In this document: positions 8,511-16,412 of the stretch, in pieces | Numbering within the stretch: the first letter of the stretch is position 1 | How the letters are laid out: each line of letters starts with the position of its first letter | Origin: Oceanobacter antarcticus | GTDB taxonomy: Bacteria > Pseudomonadota > Gammaproteobacteria > Pseudomonadales > Oceanobacteraceae | DNA length: 64,000 nt | NCBI RefSeq assembly: GCF_044962685.1 | Contig: NZ_JBBKTX010000020.1 | Span: 1-64,000 of the forward strand | Reading direction: 5' to 3' | Position numbers and translations under genes: made by a program | Notes under the pieces: generated by a model | Databases searched by the model: none | Seen by the model: only the letters and a program-made list of their open reading frames with translations | What the model was told of the DNA's origin: nothing

Positions 8511-9014
8511 CCAAAACACATGCACTTCATCGTAGGCCGTCGTGACGGTGTACACATCATTCATTTCTAAATCCCGTCCCATTTTCTCGTAGTCGATGTA
8601 ATAGGCCAGATTTTCTGGAATGCTTGTGCTTTCTTCGGTCAGTTCCTGCGCGAAGTCGGCAAGGCTGGTAAAGCAGCCGTGATAGTCATCAGACAAAGCT
8701 TGCTGCGCTTGGTCTATATCACTGCACCAGTGAGATAATACGGCTTTGCCTAACTCACCGTGCTCTTCGAGAAAAACGGCGATAGCGTGAACCCGTTCAA
8801 TGCCTTCATATTCGCCTAAACCAAGCCCACCAAAACCATCATAATCATGGATTGCCCATTCTTCACTGAACGGTTCAGGTGAGGCGGCTAGCATGGTTTG
8901 TATCGCTTCGTGTATGTCGTCCAGCTCTTGGGTGGCATCAATCCAAACCCCGTGCAGCGTTCCGGCGTTGTAGGCGGCTAAATCGGCAACGTAAATATTG
9001 TAATCACTGTTCAT
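8502..9014 (-). CDS. ardA: Antirestriction protein ArdA
   Basis: The 170-residue, strongly acidic protein (MNSDYNIYVADLAAYNAGTL onward) belongs to ArdA, a DNA-mimic dimer that blocks type I restriction enzymes when a conjugative element enters a new cell. Family hallmarks visible are the YVADLAAYNAG-LHG-W start, the EEWAIHDYDGFGG segment and the C-terminal ENLAYYIDYEKMGRDLEMND block. The ATG at 9014 follows AAGGAG with ideal spacing. Length matches the family (about 165-170 aa). ArdA genes usually lie in the leading region next to an origin of transfer, and the hairpin-rich stretch immediately upstream fits that. Confidence 0.9.
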   Translation of the reverse strand: MNSDYNIYVADLAAYNAGTLHGVWIDATQELDDIHEAIQTMLAASPEPFSEEWAIHDYDGFGGLGLGEYEGIERVHAIAVFLEEHGELGKAVLSHWCSDIDQAQQALSDDYHGCFTSLADFAQELTEESTSIPENLAYYIDYEKMGRDLEMNDVYTVTTAYDEVHVFWNR

Positions 9015-9408
9015 GTCTTTGCTCCTTGTAAAAAACACACCCCTTTTGGGGTTGAAAACCCCAGAAAAAATAGGGAGCGGAGCGAGCGTAAAATCGCATG
9101 TTTTGACGCAATCCAGACAGGGGGAACCGCCCCATCTGCACAAACGCAGAGCGGAAGATTGGGGGATGTCTTGATGGAGACAAGTTATGTGATATTTTTA
9201 GGTCTACCCAAAAGGGGAATAAATAATAGATAGGCGAACACGGATGTGTTCACAGTCAAAGTTATACGGGGCGTTGCGGGGTATCCCCGCTAGAAGGGGG
9301 GATGGAAGACGCTACGGCGGCTATAATCAGGGGAAGACCTTCCCCTTTTTAGAGTTTATGTCATCTTCCGGCCAATAGCGGACATTGGAGAAGTTAATTT
9401 ATGAGAGA
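9015..9408. other. Gene-free hairpin-rich region upstream of ardA (possible transfer-origin remnant)
   Basis: No gene is visible. The stretch contains a GGGG/CCCC hairpin near 9045, a perfect GCGGGG-TAT-CCCCGC dyad at 9276-9290 followed by a G-run, and the hairpin at 9330-9350. Clustered dyads upstream of ardA resemble the leading region and oriT of mobilisable elements. I cannot name a nic site, and no relaxase gene is present. Confidence 0.35.
9330..9350 (+). terminator. Rho-independent terminator
   Basis: GGGGAA-GACC-TTCCCC followed by five T residues, reading on the plus strand. No plus-strand gene precedes it, so it may terminate a leader or small RNA from the region upstream of ardA. 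Confidence 0.55.
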
Positions 9409-9702
9409 TCAACATACACAGCTCTTATATGAAAACCGCTCTTGAGTGCCATCTATTCTTTCGATCCAAAAACACTTTGTTCCATAATCCGCACTACGAA
9501 CAAAAAAGTGGCTAACACCCAAACCAATTTTCTCTTTTGCATCGGGATGATTCAGTAAAGCCGCACTTAAAAATACGGCATCATCTACGGATACTTGCTC
9601 CTCAAGTCTATATTTATTCAACATTTCCTTTAAATAAAGCAGTACATCTCCCTTTTTTTTAAAACGTATACCCGATATTTCCATAGATTTTGCTCTGCCC
9701 AT
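9409..9702 (-). CDS. DUF3223 (DCL-like) protein
   Basis: The 97-residue protein matches DUF3223: EISGIRFKKKGDVLLYLKEM at the start, a -VDDAVFLSAALLNHPDA-EKIG- core, and an F-V-IERIDGT-ERFSYKSC ending. The fold is shared with the plant DCL protein; the bacterial function is unknown. It begins 24 bp after the helicase stop on the same strand, so the two are very likely one operon. The start at 9702 is preceded by GTGGAAATGTT, a fair ribosome site. Confidence 0.7.
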   Translation of the reverse strand: MGRAKSMEISGIRFKKKGDVLLYLKEMLNKYRLEEQVSVDDAVFLSAALLNHPDAKEKIGLGVSHFFVRSADYGTKCFWIERIDGTQERFSYKSCVC

Positions 9703-9726
9703 AACATTTCCACCTGATACTAACTA

Positions 9727-12246
9727 TTAAATTAAAATGTCTTCAAGCTGAAAGCGTTCCCAATCACCAAAGCTAGAAGAAATAATCTCTACTGCATTTC
9801 GCAAATCAACCTCTGTCAGAGATTCTATCTCTTCTCCTCCAGGCAAGGAGTCGCTCATAATAGTTCCCGCACGAATTGCTATTTCACGAGGCAACCCCAT
9901 TTCAGTTAGCTTCCGTGTAAGTGGAGAGTGAATCCCTGATTCCATAACTGACAAAAGTGAGCTATTAGGGTCGCTCATAGCAATAACTGGAGCTAAAGCT
10001 TTTGGTAGCGAGTACATAACCTCCGTTAAGATCATCTTTAGCATATCTTCTATTTCATCTTCATCCATGTTGTCTTTCCAAGAAATAACATCTTTTAATG
10101 GACTTTCTCGAGACCATGAATTAGCTGCTTTTAAAAGTTTATATAGATACCTATCATTACCTACACCATCCAAATATCGTTTCATGTACGTTGGAGCAAA
10201 TTCTTCAATAAAATATAGAATATTCTGTAGAGAGCTTAAGAAGTTCTGGTCAAATGGCGTTTTGGGCGGCCTTAAATTTCTAGTACGGCTTGCTACATAC
10301 ATAGAGTTTAAAACCAGCGGGTCCCAGTGGGGAAACTGTAGACAAATTGCCTTGTCAACATCAAGCTTCTGCAAATCAATTCTAGCTTGGTTTAATATTT
10401 CATCTGGGATATCAATGCCAGCTTTTAGCAATCTTGCCTTCGCATTTCGTCCATATCTCAAAAGCGTTGTACGTACGTGACTTAATAAATCCCCAAATTG
10501 GTCAAAATCAGTAGAAACGGGAAGATTGTCTTCTAATGCGACTAACAGTTCAGTCTTGTTTTCATTGTATTTTTTAGAGTACCCCGTACCTACATCTTTT
10601 TCCGGATAATCAAATAGCTCAATTTGACTGTCATCAAATGCTTTTTCATCTAGAATAATTGCTCGTCCCACAAAGTCCTTTAGTAAGCGACCAGCCCTGC
10701 CACGTAAGTTTGCGAATTCATATGGCGTTAGCTCTGGGCCACTTCTATTGCCACTCAGATAGGGATTTCTGGCAATTAAATTTTTAGCCGGTAGATTAAC
10801 CCCTTGCATTAACGTTGTTGTACATGTAATTACCCCTAAAATTTTATCTGAAAACGCCTTTTCTACTGCATTTCTGATATGGGGAGGCACACCAGAGTGG
10901 TGATATGCCACACCGCTCTTTACACACCTTTTGAGTGAGTAATTTTCATGAACAGTTTCTCCGATGTAGCTAGCAAGACTATTAAGCTTGTTATCAACAT
11001 GGCTATTACATAGAATATTCATAGCCGTTTTTCTTGCTTGGTTTTTTGTGGGTGAAAATATAAGCGTTCCAGATTTTTCCGGCAAAAACTTTAGTATCTC
11101 CGATATATGATCATATATTTTTTTGTCATACCGAACCTTTCCAAAAAGGTCTTTGGATACTTTATCAGGAGATATTGATATACTCTGCGGGTAATCATTC
11201 TCCGAGTAATATTGATTCAGTGATATTGACTTTCCATTCTTGGCAAATGAATACGTTAGATTAATAACTGGAGGAAGATCTGCTTTAAGACTAATAGCAT
11301 CCGTATTGAAAAGACTGCTTGCAACCCCATCAATATTTTTTACTCTCGGCCCTGATATAACAGCCATCTTTGGTTTGATATCGTTTTCTAGAATATGTAT
11401 TAAGTTATAGAGGTCTTTAGACCTTTCATCCCCTTCACTTGATACTCGCTCAATATTTTGTACTTCATCCACGATCAAAATATCAAGAGCCCCTTCCGTA
11501 AAGTCATTAGCTTTCAGTGCGGACAAAGCTCTTTCTTGCGTCATGACATAGACACTACTTATTTCACGGTCTTTGACGCTCGGCTCATAAGATTGGAGTA
11601 CACGAATTCCTTCTAGGCCATGCTTTTTTGAAAATACTCTTAAACCTTTAGTAACTTGATTAATTAGTGTTATTGTCGGAACGATAAAAAAAATATCCGA
11701 TGGGGAGGCATAACAAATATCGATAATTTTTGCGATAAGCACAAAGGATTTTCCAGCAGAGGTTGGTGCTGACACTCCAATCCTAGGGAATTCACCCGAC
11801 ATTAAATCCCACATCCGTTTTTGGAACGAAGATAGGATTATCGTCTGACCTTCTCCAATCGTGACCTCATGCTCTATGATATTTTTGTTTACAGTTAGTT
11901 CAGATATTAGGCTACCTAAGGGGGAGTGTATTTGAGTGTCGCCATCATAACCGACATCCACCATCTGTGCTGATGGGGAAAGCCCTATCTTATTTAAAAT
12001 TCTTATCAGCGAGGAAGATAGTGCCAGCCAATGATCCTGCCTATGCTCCCAAAGAAGAGCACATATCAAAAGACAGGTATTTCTATGGTCAGTTTCAACT
12101 GTTTTTCTAGATATTTTTTCTGCTAAATTTACCAGCCTTACCGCAAGGTTGTCAGGAATAGGTTGGATCTCGTCGTCAATTAACCTAAGAGTGGAGGCAA
12201 ATACATTCAAATCATATTTTAAAAGGTTGTCGACTAAAGGGGACAT
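9727..12246 (-). CDS. Ski2-like DEAD/DEAH-box helicase, probable defence gene
   Basis: The 839-residue protein is a superfamily 2 helicase. It shows motif I SAPTSAGKS (about 159-167), motif II DEVQ (260-263), motif III SGPR (about 299-302), motif IV YHHSGVP (449-455) and motif VI RGRAGR (516-521), followed by a helical C-terminal half, as in Ski2-type enzymes. Such helicases occur in defence systems, for example HamB of Hachiman, but no HamA (DUF1837) is visible here; the partner in the operon is DUF3223. The first four codons come from the terminal repeat of the 271-bp element upstream, so the start at 12246 may be acquired and the native N-terminus or an upstream gene lost. Confidence 0.75.
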   Translation of the reverse strand: MSPLVDNLLKYDLNVFASTLRLIDDEIQPIPDNLAVRLVNLAEKISRKTVETDHRNTCLLICALLWEHRQDHWLALSSSLIRILNKIGLSPSAQMVDVGYDGDTQIHSPLGSLISELTVNKNIIEHEVTIGEGQTIILSSFQKRMWDLMSGEFPRIGVSAPTSAGKSFVLIAKIIDICYASPSDIFFIVPTITLINQVTKGLRVFSKKHGLEGIRVLQSYEPSVKDREISSVYVMTQERALSALKANDFTEGALDILIVDEVQNIERVSSEGDERSKDLYNLIHILENDIKPKMAVISGPRVKNIDGVASSLFNTDAISLKADLPPVINLTYSFAKNGKSISLNQYYSENDYPQSISISPDKVSKDLFGKVRYDKKIYDHISEILKFLPEKSGTLIFSPTKNQARKTAMNILCNSHVDNKLNSLASYIGETVHENYSLKRCVKSGVAYHHSGVPPHIRNAVEKAFSDKILGVITCTTTLMQGVNLPAKNLIARNPYLSGNRSGPELTPYEFANLRGRAGRLLKDFVGRAIILDEKAFDDSQIELFDYPEKDVGTGYSKKYNENKTELLVALEDNLPVSTDFDQFGDLLSHVRTTLLRYGRNAKARLLKAGIDIPDEILNQARIDLQKLDVDKAICLQFPHWDPLVLNSMYVASRTRNLRPPKTPFDQNFLSSLQNILYFIEEFAPTYMKRYLDGVGNDRYLYKLLKAANSWSRESPLKDVISWKDNMDEDEIEDMLKMILTEVMYSLPKALAPVIAMSDPNSSLLSVMESGIHSPLTRKLTEMGLPREIAIRAGTIMSDSLPGGEEIESLTEVDLRNAVEIISSSFGDWERFQLEDILI

Positions 12247-12506
12247 CTATTTAATCCTGCACGGCTCTGCGCGAGTGTTGCCGTTGTTCAGGGCAAGGCG
12301 ACGAATGCAGCGAAATGACGAGTCCTTTTCAAATTCGTCAACACCGCACTGGACGGCGGCAACCCGCGCCCTTCGGGGGCTGCCGGATGATCTCGACTCT
12401 GTGTCGCCGACGTTTGACTTGACCCGTCAGGCCTGCAAGTCGGCTTCGTGATTCGAAACCATCCGGTGGCCCAGAGTGAGCACCGGATTAAATAGATGTC
12501 CCCTTT
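12236..12506. mobile_element. MITE-like element with perfect 22-bp terminal inverted repeats
   Basis: 12236-12257 and 12485-12506 are exact reverse complements over 22 bp (AAAGGGGACATCTATTTAAT and two more bases). The 271-bp element carries no gene and is GC-richer inside than its flanks. Its left end contains the helicase start codon. A 35-bp stretch of its left end (12247-12281) recurs with one mismatch at 22242-22276, showing a dispersed family. No target duplication is obvious. Confidence 0.75.
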
Positions 12507-12685
12507 TGCTCATGGTTCTGCTCCTCCCGAAAAATCTGTATGTATGAACAGTGCAATCAAATCAAAGAGAAAATCCATGCTCGTATTTCAAGAGAGGTTG
12601 CGCATTTTTTCGGTTGCTGTTAGCGTAACCCCATGAAATTCAGTGGTTTTGCGCTTTTGGCGTAGAATTAATGCGCACGTTAAAA

Positions 12686-12716
12686 CAGAAAAACGCGCAT
12701 GCGCATGAATAAACTG
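12686..12716 (-). repeat. Left copy of a GCGCATGCGC-cored inverted repeat
   Basis: Read on the minus strand this is AGTTTATT-CA-TGCGCATGCGCG-TTTTTCTG. It matches the right copy at 15043-15071 (plus strand) in about 26 of 30 positions. Further out, 12667-12679 is the exact reverse complement of 15161-15173 (CGTGCGCATTAAT). The yoeB stop lies at its inner edge. Confidence 0.6.
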
Positions 12717-12989
12717 TTAGGGCTGGTCGTAGTGGCCACCAATAGCGAAGATATAAATGGAATTATCATCAAACCTATATATCAATCGGTCCTTCTGGGA
12801 TATGCGTTTAGACCAAAGCCCTGAAAGGTTATGTTTTAAGGGCTCTGGCTTTCCGAGGCCTGAAGAGGGATCGTCAGAGCGAAGCATTTCTTTCAGGAGT
12901 TTGCATAGAGCTTTATGCAGCCTCTTATCTTTTTCCCGCATTTGCTCGTATGTCTCCCAAGTGCTCCCTTCAAATACCAGTGATCTCAT
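12717..12989 (-). CDS. yoeB: YoeB/Txe family mRNA interferase toxin
   Basis: The 90-residue toxin of a type II toxin-antitoxin pair belongs to the YoeB family, which cleaves mRNA in the ribosomal A site. Key positions fit the active site: E49 (GKPEPLK), R62, R68 (KDRLIY) and terminal H86-Y87. The N-terminal VFEGSTWETYE is family-typical. The ATG at 12989 overlaps the antitoxin stop by 20 bp, the normal coupled order. The stop codon lies inside an inverted repeat that bounds this block. Confidence 0.93.
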   Translation of the reverse strand: MRSLVFEGSTWETYEQMREKDKRLHKALCKLLKEMLRSDDPSSGLGKPEPLKHNLSGLWSKRISQKDRLIYRFDDNSIYIFAIGGHYDQP

Positions 12990-13242
12990 CCATCTGCTCT
13001 TTGGTCGGTTTATAGCCTTGGCCATGTTTGTGAGTTTCAAGAGAAGCTGCAATTTGCTGCATCAGGTCACGGTTTTGCAGAACAGACAGCGTTTCTTGTT
13101 CACGCTCCCAGTCTTCGGCGCTCAAAACGACAAAGGCTTCGCCTGCTCTGCGGGTAACCTTCAAGGGCTCATGCCTGCTAACTACTTGTTCTACAACGCT
13201 TTTTAGGTTATCTCGAAACTTGTTTACGCTTATGGTATCCAT
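12970..13242 (-). CDS. yefM: YefM/Phd family antitoxin
   Basis: The 90-residue antitoxin (MDTISVNKFRDNLKSVVEQV onward) has the Phd/YefM fold in its N-terminal two thirds (DNA binding, autorepression) and a charged C-terminal tail that wraps the toxin. The start at 13242 is chosen by homology; upstream codons in frame are not family-like. It precedes and overlaps yoeB. A palindrome just upstream is the likely operator. Confidence 0.93.
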   Translation of the reverse strand: MDTISVNKFRDNLKSVVEQVVSRHEPLKVTRRAGEAFVVLSAEDWEREQETLSVLQNRDLMQQIAASLETHKHGQGYKPTKEQMDEITGI

Positions 13243-13255
13243 ATTTTCACCATCA

Positions 13256-13274
13256 TGTACGGAATTGCCGTACA
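13256..13274. promoter_or_regulatory. Operator palindrome of yefM-yoeB
   Basis: TGTACGG-AATTG-CCGTACA is a perfect 7-bp dyad 14 bp upstream of the yefM start. Known YefM operators are palindromes built on TGTACA-like cores, so this is the probable autoregulatory site. Confidence 0.6.
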
Positions 13275-13289
13275 AGTTTACAGTAAAGG

Positions 13290-13394
13290 CCCTAACAAGG
13301 CAAATCAGTCTGACGGCTTTACCGTTACTTGTTTTGCGGTTTACGCTACCACAAACAATCCACTTCAAAGTCGCAGATGTTTGCGGCGTTATGA
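13290..13394 (+). other. attC-like integron recombination site
   Basis: The stretch begins with CCCTAAC and ends with GCGGCGTTATGA. Its ends can fold as an attC: 5' TAAC-AAG-GCAAA pairs with 3' TTTGC-GGC-GTTA, leaving the unpaired 3-nt spacers expected between the R and L boxes, and about 100 bp in total is within the attC range. The 5' box departs from RYYYAAC at one base. It lies just after a reverse-oriented toxin-antitoxin cassette and before a plus-strand gene, as in cassette arrays. No integrase intI and no second clear attC were seen. Confidence 0.45.
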
Positions 13395-13413
13395 GCACGA
13401 AGGATTCTAAACA

Positions 13414-14195
13414 ATGAATGTAGTGAAAATAACAAATAAGATTGCACTTGCTACTGTCGTGCTACTAATGTACTGGGTGTTCATATTTATATGTTCGTCC
13501 GTATTCGGCTTTAAAGTCTTCCGAGAGAATATGACCGAAATTTTTTTGTTGAGTATTCTAGGGATATTTGCGATCCTTTCTGGAGCAATTATTCTCAACA
13601 TTATGTTCAATCTCACGGCCATAGCTGATGGACGAGATATCGAGAAAAGGGAAAATATCCCTAGCGGCAAAAAAACTATTTATATGTTTCTTTCTTCATT
13701 GGTGGCCATATTCATTTTTTTGTATGCGGGCGACTTAGCAACGTCCAAAAAGAAGGAGAAATATCTTGTCTCCTCAGCGGCTGAATTACTGGAAGAGCAA
13801 AAAGATATTATTGGTAGGCTTTCAAGATATTCATTCTCTCGCGAGTATATCGAAAGCGCCAGCCAGGATATTAAGGTTTTGAGCAAGGTTGAGGAAAAAT
13901 TTCCTAGGTTACGATTATAACTAGAGATAGCTTGCGTGGCAAGCCACTGTTATTGGGGTTCACAAGTTACTCTGGCTTGGGAAAGGATGAAGAGGCATTA
14001 AAAGTGGATTACATTTTAAGTACGTCTAGCGAAGAGCGGAAATATCTAAACTCTATATTTGACGGTTCCACCTCCACACATAAATTTTCGTCGAATGATG
14101 GCCGATACGAAATATATTATCCAGTTAATACAGAAAACGGCCAGATAGTAATCCATCTATCACAGCACAGTAGGTACGGAAAGATTGGCTCATAA
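13414..14195 (+). pseudogene. Membrane protein gene split by a frameshift
   Basis: The first frame (13414-13920, 168 codons) gives three hydrophobic segments (about 10-32, 42-68, 88-110) and a charged helix ending VEEKFPRLRL. The frame shifted by one continues without a start as VTIITRDSLRGKPLLLGFTS and runs to 14195. Joining them at 13905-13910 gives a continuous protein of about 260 residues (KFPRVTIITRDSLRGKPLLL). Loss of one G in a run near 13908 would explain the break. I do not recognise the family: three membrane helices plus a C-terminal soluble domain. Either it is a pseudogene or the sequence has an error. Confidence 0.6.
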
Positions 14196-14234
14196 TCGGG
14201 TAGCCGAGGGTCTCTAACCCTCGGCTACCCGATT
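14194..14234. terminator. Long bidirectional hairpin between convergent genes
   Basis: Perfect 17-bp arms (14194-14210 and 14218-14234) enclose the loop TCTCTAA. The hairpin takes in the stop codons of both flanking genes and has AA/TT tails, so it can end transcription from both sides. Confidence 0.75.
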
Positions 14235-14997
14235 AAGCATTTTCATCTTCAGTAATTTTTTTTGCCAGCTGTATTGTCTCAAAAGCTTTTGCCCTACGAT
14301 TTCTTATTTTTATGTTGAGCATCTCTACGACGAAGGAAAAGGCCATAGCAAAGTAAACGTAACCTTTTGGTATATGAACATCGAACCCCTCCGCAATAAG
14401 AGTGAACCCTATCAGCATCAAGAAAGACAGCGCTAACATTTTTATTGTAGGGTTCGCATCTACAAAATCACCTATTGGTTTGGCGGCTAAAAGCATAACG
14501 CCAACCGATGCAATAATAGCTATAACCATTATGCTTAGATGATCAACTAACCCTACAGCAGTTATTACCGAATCAAGTGAAAACACAACATCAAGGATAG
14601 CAATCTGAATGAGGATTGAGATAAACCCGGAGGCTACAAGCTGCACCTTAGATGCTTCTTGTATTTCAAAACTACCGTGTATTTCGTGTGTGGATTTTGC
14701 GAGAAGAAAAAGCCCGCCTATAACTAGTATTATGTCTCTTCCAGATATTTCATTTCCGAAGGCAATAAACAAAGGCTCCACCAGGCCCATAACCCAAGCC
14801 AAGCTGAAAAGCAGTAGTAACCGAGTGCCCATCGCTAAAGATAGACCAATCTGTCGAGCTTTAGCCCGTTGTTTTTCTGGCAATCTACCAACGAGTATTG
14901 ATATAAATATTATATTGTCTGTTCCAAGAACAATCTCCAATGCCAATAGAGTTGCTAATGCTACCCACGCCTCTGGATTTGCGATCCATTCAAACAT
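14233..14997 (-). CDS. TerC family integral membrane protein (YgdQ/YoaE type)
   Basis: The 254-residue protein has about seven membrane helices and the TerC-family acidic signatures LALEIVLGTDNIIFISIL (about 18-35) and ILDVVFSLDSVITAVGL (about 133-149), whose aspartates and asparagine are thought to handle metal ions during or after export. Members such as MeeF/MeeY-type proteins act in manganese handling, while others are linked to tellurite resistance. This is a single-domain version without the C-terminal CBS/CorC part. It sits in an accessory block with a toxin-antitoxin pair, unusual for this gene. Confidence 0.88.
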   Translation of the reverse strand: MFEWIANPEAWVALATLLALEIVLGTDNIIFISILVGRLPEKQRAKARQIGLSLAMGTRLLLLFSLAWVMGLVEPLFIAFGNEISGRDIILVIGGLFLLAKSTHEIHGSFEIQEASKVQLVASGFISILIQIAILDVVFSLDSVITAVGLVDHLSIMVIAIIASVGVMLLAAKPIGDFVDANPTIKMLALSFLMLIGFTLIAEGFDVHIPKGYVYFAMAFSFVVEMLNIKIRNRRAKAFETIQLAKKITEDENA

Positions 14998-15042
14998 TAT
15001 TTTTCACTCTACATTTGTGTGAATTTACGATTGCCTAGCATT

Positions 15043-15071
15043 AGTTTATTAGTGCGCATGCGCGATTTCTG
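15043..15071 (+). repeat. Right copy of the GCGCATGCGC-cored inverted repeat
   Basis: AGTTTATT-AG-TGCGCATGCGCG-ATTTCTG mirrors the copy at 12686-12716. About 90 bp outward follows 15161-15173, the mirror of 12667-12679, and another TGTGCGCATAA at 15184-15194. Together the pairs enclose yoeB-yefM, the split membrane gene and terC. Confidence 0.6.
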
Positions 15072-15173
15072 GGTGAGTCAGTTTCTGGAAGTGCAATTTA
15101 ACTCTTTGAAAAATATGATTTAACATCCATTTTCAGATCAACCCTATCCGGGAAAGCGAGCGTGCGCATTAAT

Positions 15174-15686
15174 CTCTGATGGCTGTGCGCATAAACGTGT
15201 AAACCTAAGCACAACCCCTGTATTTTCAGGTGATTACCGTATCAGGCTCCGTGAAAGCGTGCAAGCCCGTTGAAAAAGCGAGCATTGATTTCAGCTCAGC
15301 CTGGGTTATACCGGTTATGAATACCGCTCTGCCAATGGCTTCCAGACCTTTTATTAACGACATGTATCCTTAACGACATGAGTCTATACATGCACCTATG
15401 TGACTATAGCCTCAGAACCGAGAAAACGTGCGTTGACGGGATTCGATTTTTATTCGCTATCAAAAGTTCAGGCATCCCGGATAAATAGGTGCTGCAGCGG
15501 TTGTGCAGTTTTTCGGATTTCTGCGCATGACCGTCATGTATCGGTGATACCCAGAAGCTGGCACTGATGCTTTGGCTTTTCTCTGCAACACTTGGCTGGA
15601 GTTGCTGTTGTGCGACCCGGTATTTTTCAACATAACCGTCAATCTGTGATGACTCGGCCAATTGAGGGTAGAACACACAGGCTGTT
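15174..15686. other. Intergenic stretch, no gene seen
   Basis: About 500 bases between the accessory block and the response regulator. Short frames exist on the minus strand (for example near 15460-15706) but have no recognisable family, no ribosome site and no regular composition. It is likely the right border of the accessory region. Confidence 0.5.
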
Positions 15687-16412
15687 TTATTTCCATTGCA
15701 CATCACTGGTGAGCATATAGCCCATTCCGTAGATGGTTTTGATCAGGCGCGGGGATTTGGGGTCGTCTTCAATTTTTTTACGAATGCGCGACATGCGTAC
15801 ATCGATGCTGCGGTCGAAGGCTTCGTCGTGGTGTTTGAGTAGCTGGTCGCGGCTGAGGATCTGGCGCGGGTATTTCAGCAGGCGAATCAGCAGGTCCATT
15901 TCTCCGGCGCTGAGGACAAATTCTTCACCGCTGTCCTTGCGCAGTGTCAGGGTGGCGCACTCTAGCTGCCAGTCGGCAAAACAGGCCACTGAGGGAACGT
16001 CTTTGTCGGGGCCGAAGGTGGTGGTTTGCAGGCGGGCATTTTTTTCCAGCCGGCGCACAATGCTATTGGTACGGGCGACCAGTTCGCGGGGGTCGAAGGG
16101 TTTGCTGATGTAATCGTCGGCACCCAGCTCCAGGCCCAGCACCCGGTCGGGCAGGCTGTCTCGGCCAGAGAGAATCATCACGCCGACTTCTTCGCGGGTG
16201 GTGAGTTGGCGCACCAGTTCGAGACCGTCGATATCTGGCAAGCCGAGGTCAACAATACAGACCTGCGGTTGTTGCTGACGCAGTGCGCTGGTGAGTTGGG
16301 CACCGGTGCGGAAACAACGCACCTTGTGGCCGTAGCGGTTCAGCTCGCGGCTGACCAGTTCGGTGATGTCGGCGTCATCCTCGACGAGGTAAATCAGCGC
16401 CTGTTGGCTCAC
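15687..16412 (-). CDS. OmpR-family response regulator
   Basis: The 241-residue protein has a receiver domain (acid pocket EDD at 11-13, phosphoacceptor D in VCIVDLGLPDIDG at about residue 56, Thr/Ser in ILSGRD, Lys in YISKPF) and a C-terminal winged-helix DNA-binding domain with the transactivation-loop pattern DRSIDVRMSRIRKKIE and the wing IKTIYGMGYML. Its ATG overlaps the stop of the upstream sensor kinase by 4 bp (ATGA), so kinase and regulator are translationally coupled and form a two-component system. Its targets cannot be read from the sequence; the divergent ABC transporter operon is a candidate. Confidence 0.93.
   Translation of the reverse strand: MSQQALIYLVEDDADITELVSRELNRYGHKVRCFRTGAQLTSALRQQQPQVCIVDLGLPDIDGLELVRQLTTREEVGVMILSGRDSLPDRVLGLELGADDYISKPFDPRELVARTNSIVRRLEKNARLQTTTFGPDKDVPSVACFADWQLECATLTLRKDSGEEFVLSAGEMDLLIRLLKYPRQILSRDQLLKHHDEAFDRSIDVRMSRIRKKIEDDPKSPRLIKTIYGMGYMLTSDVQWK

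Noticed and set aside
12149..12451. 100-codon plus frame across the MITE-like element
   Set aside because: It combines antisense helicase sequence with element sequence; no family and no ribosome site.
12620..12722. A second attC site before yoeB (GTTAGGG at its right edge)
   Set aside because: The left and right arms do not pair in the attC manner; the sequence is better described by the inverted repeat shared with 15043-15071.
15404..15706. 100-codon minus frame downstream of the response regulator
   Set aside because: No family, no ribosome site, and it overlaps the end of the regulator gene in another frame.
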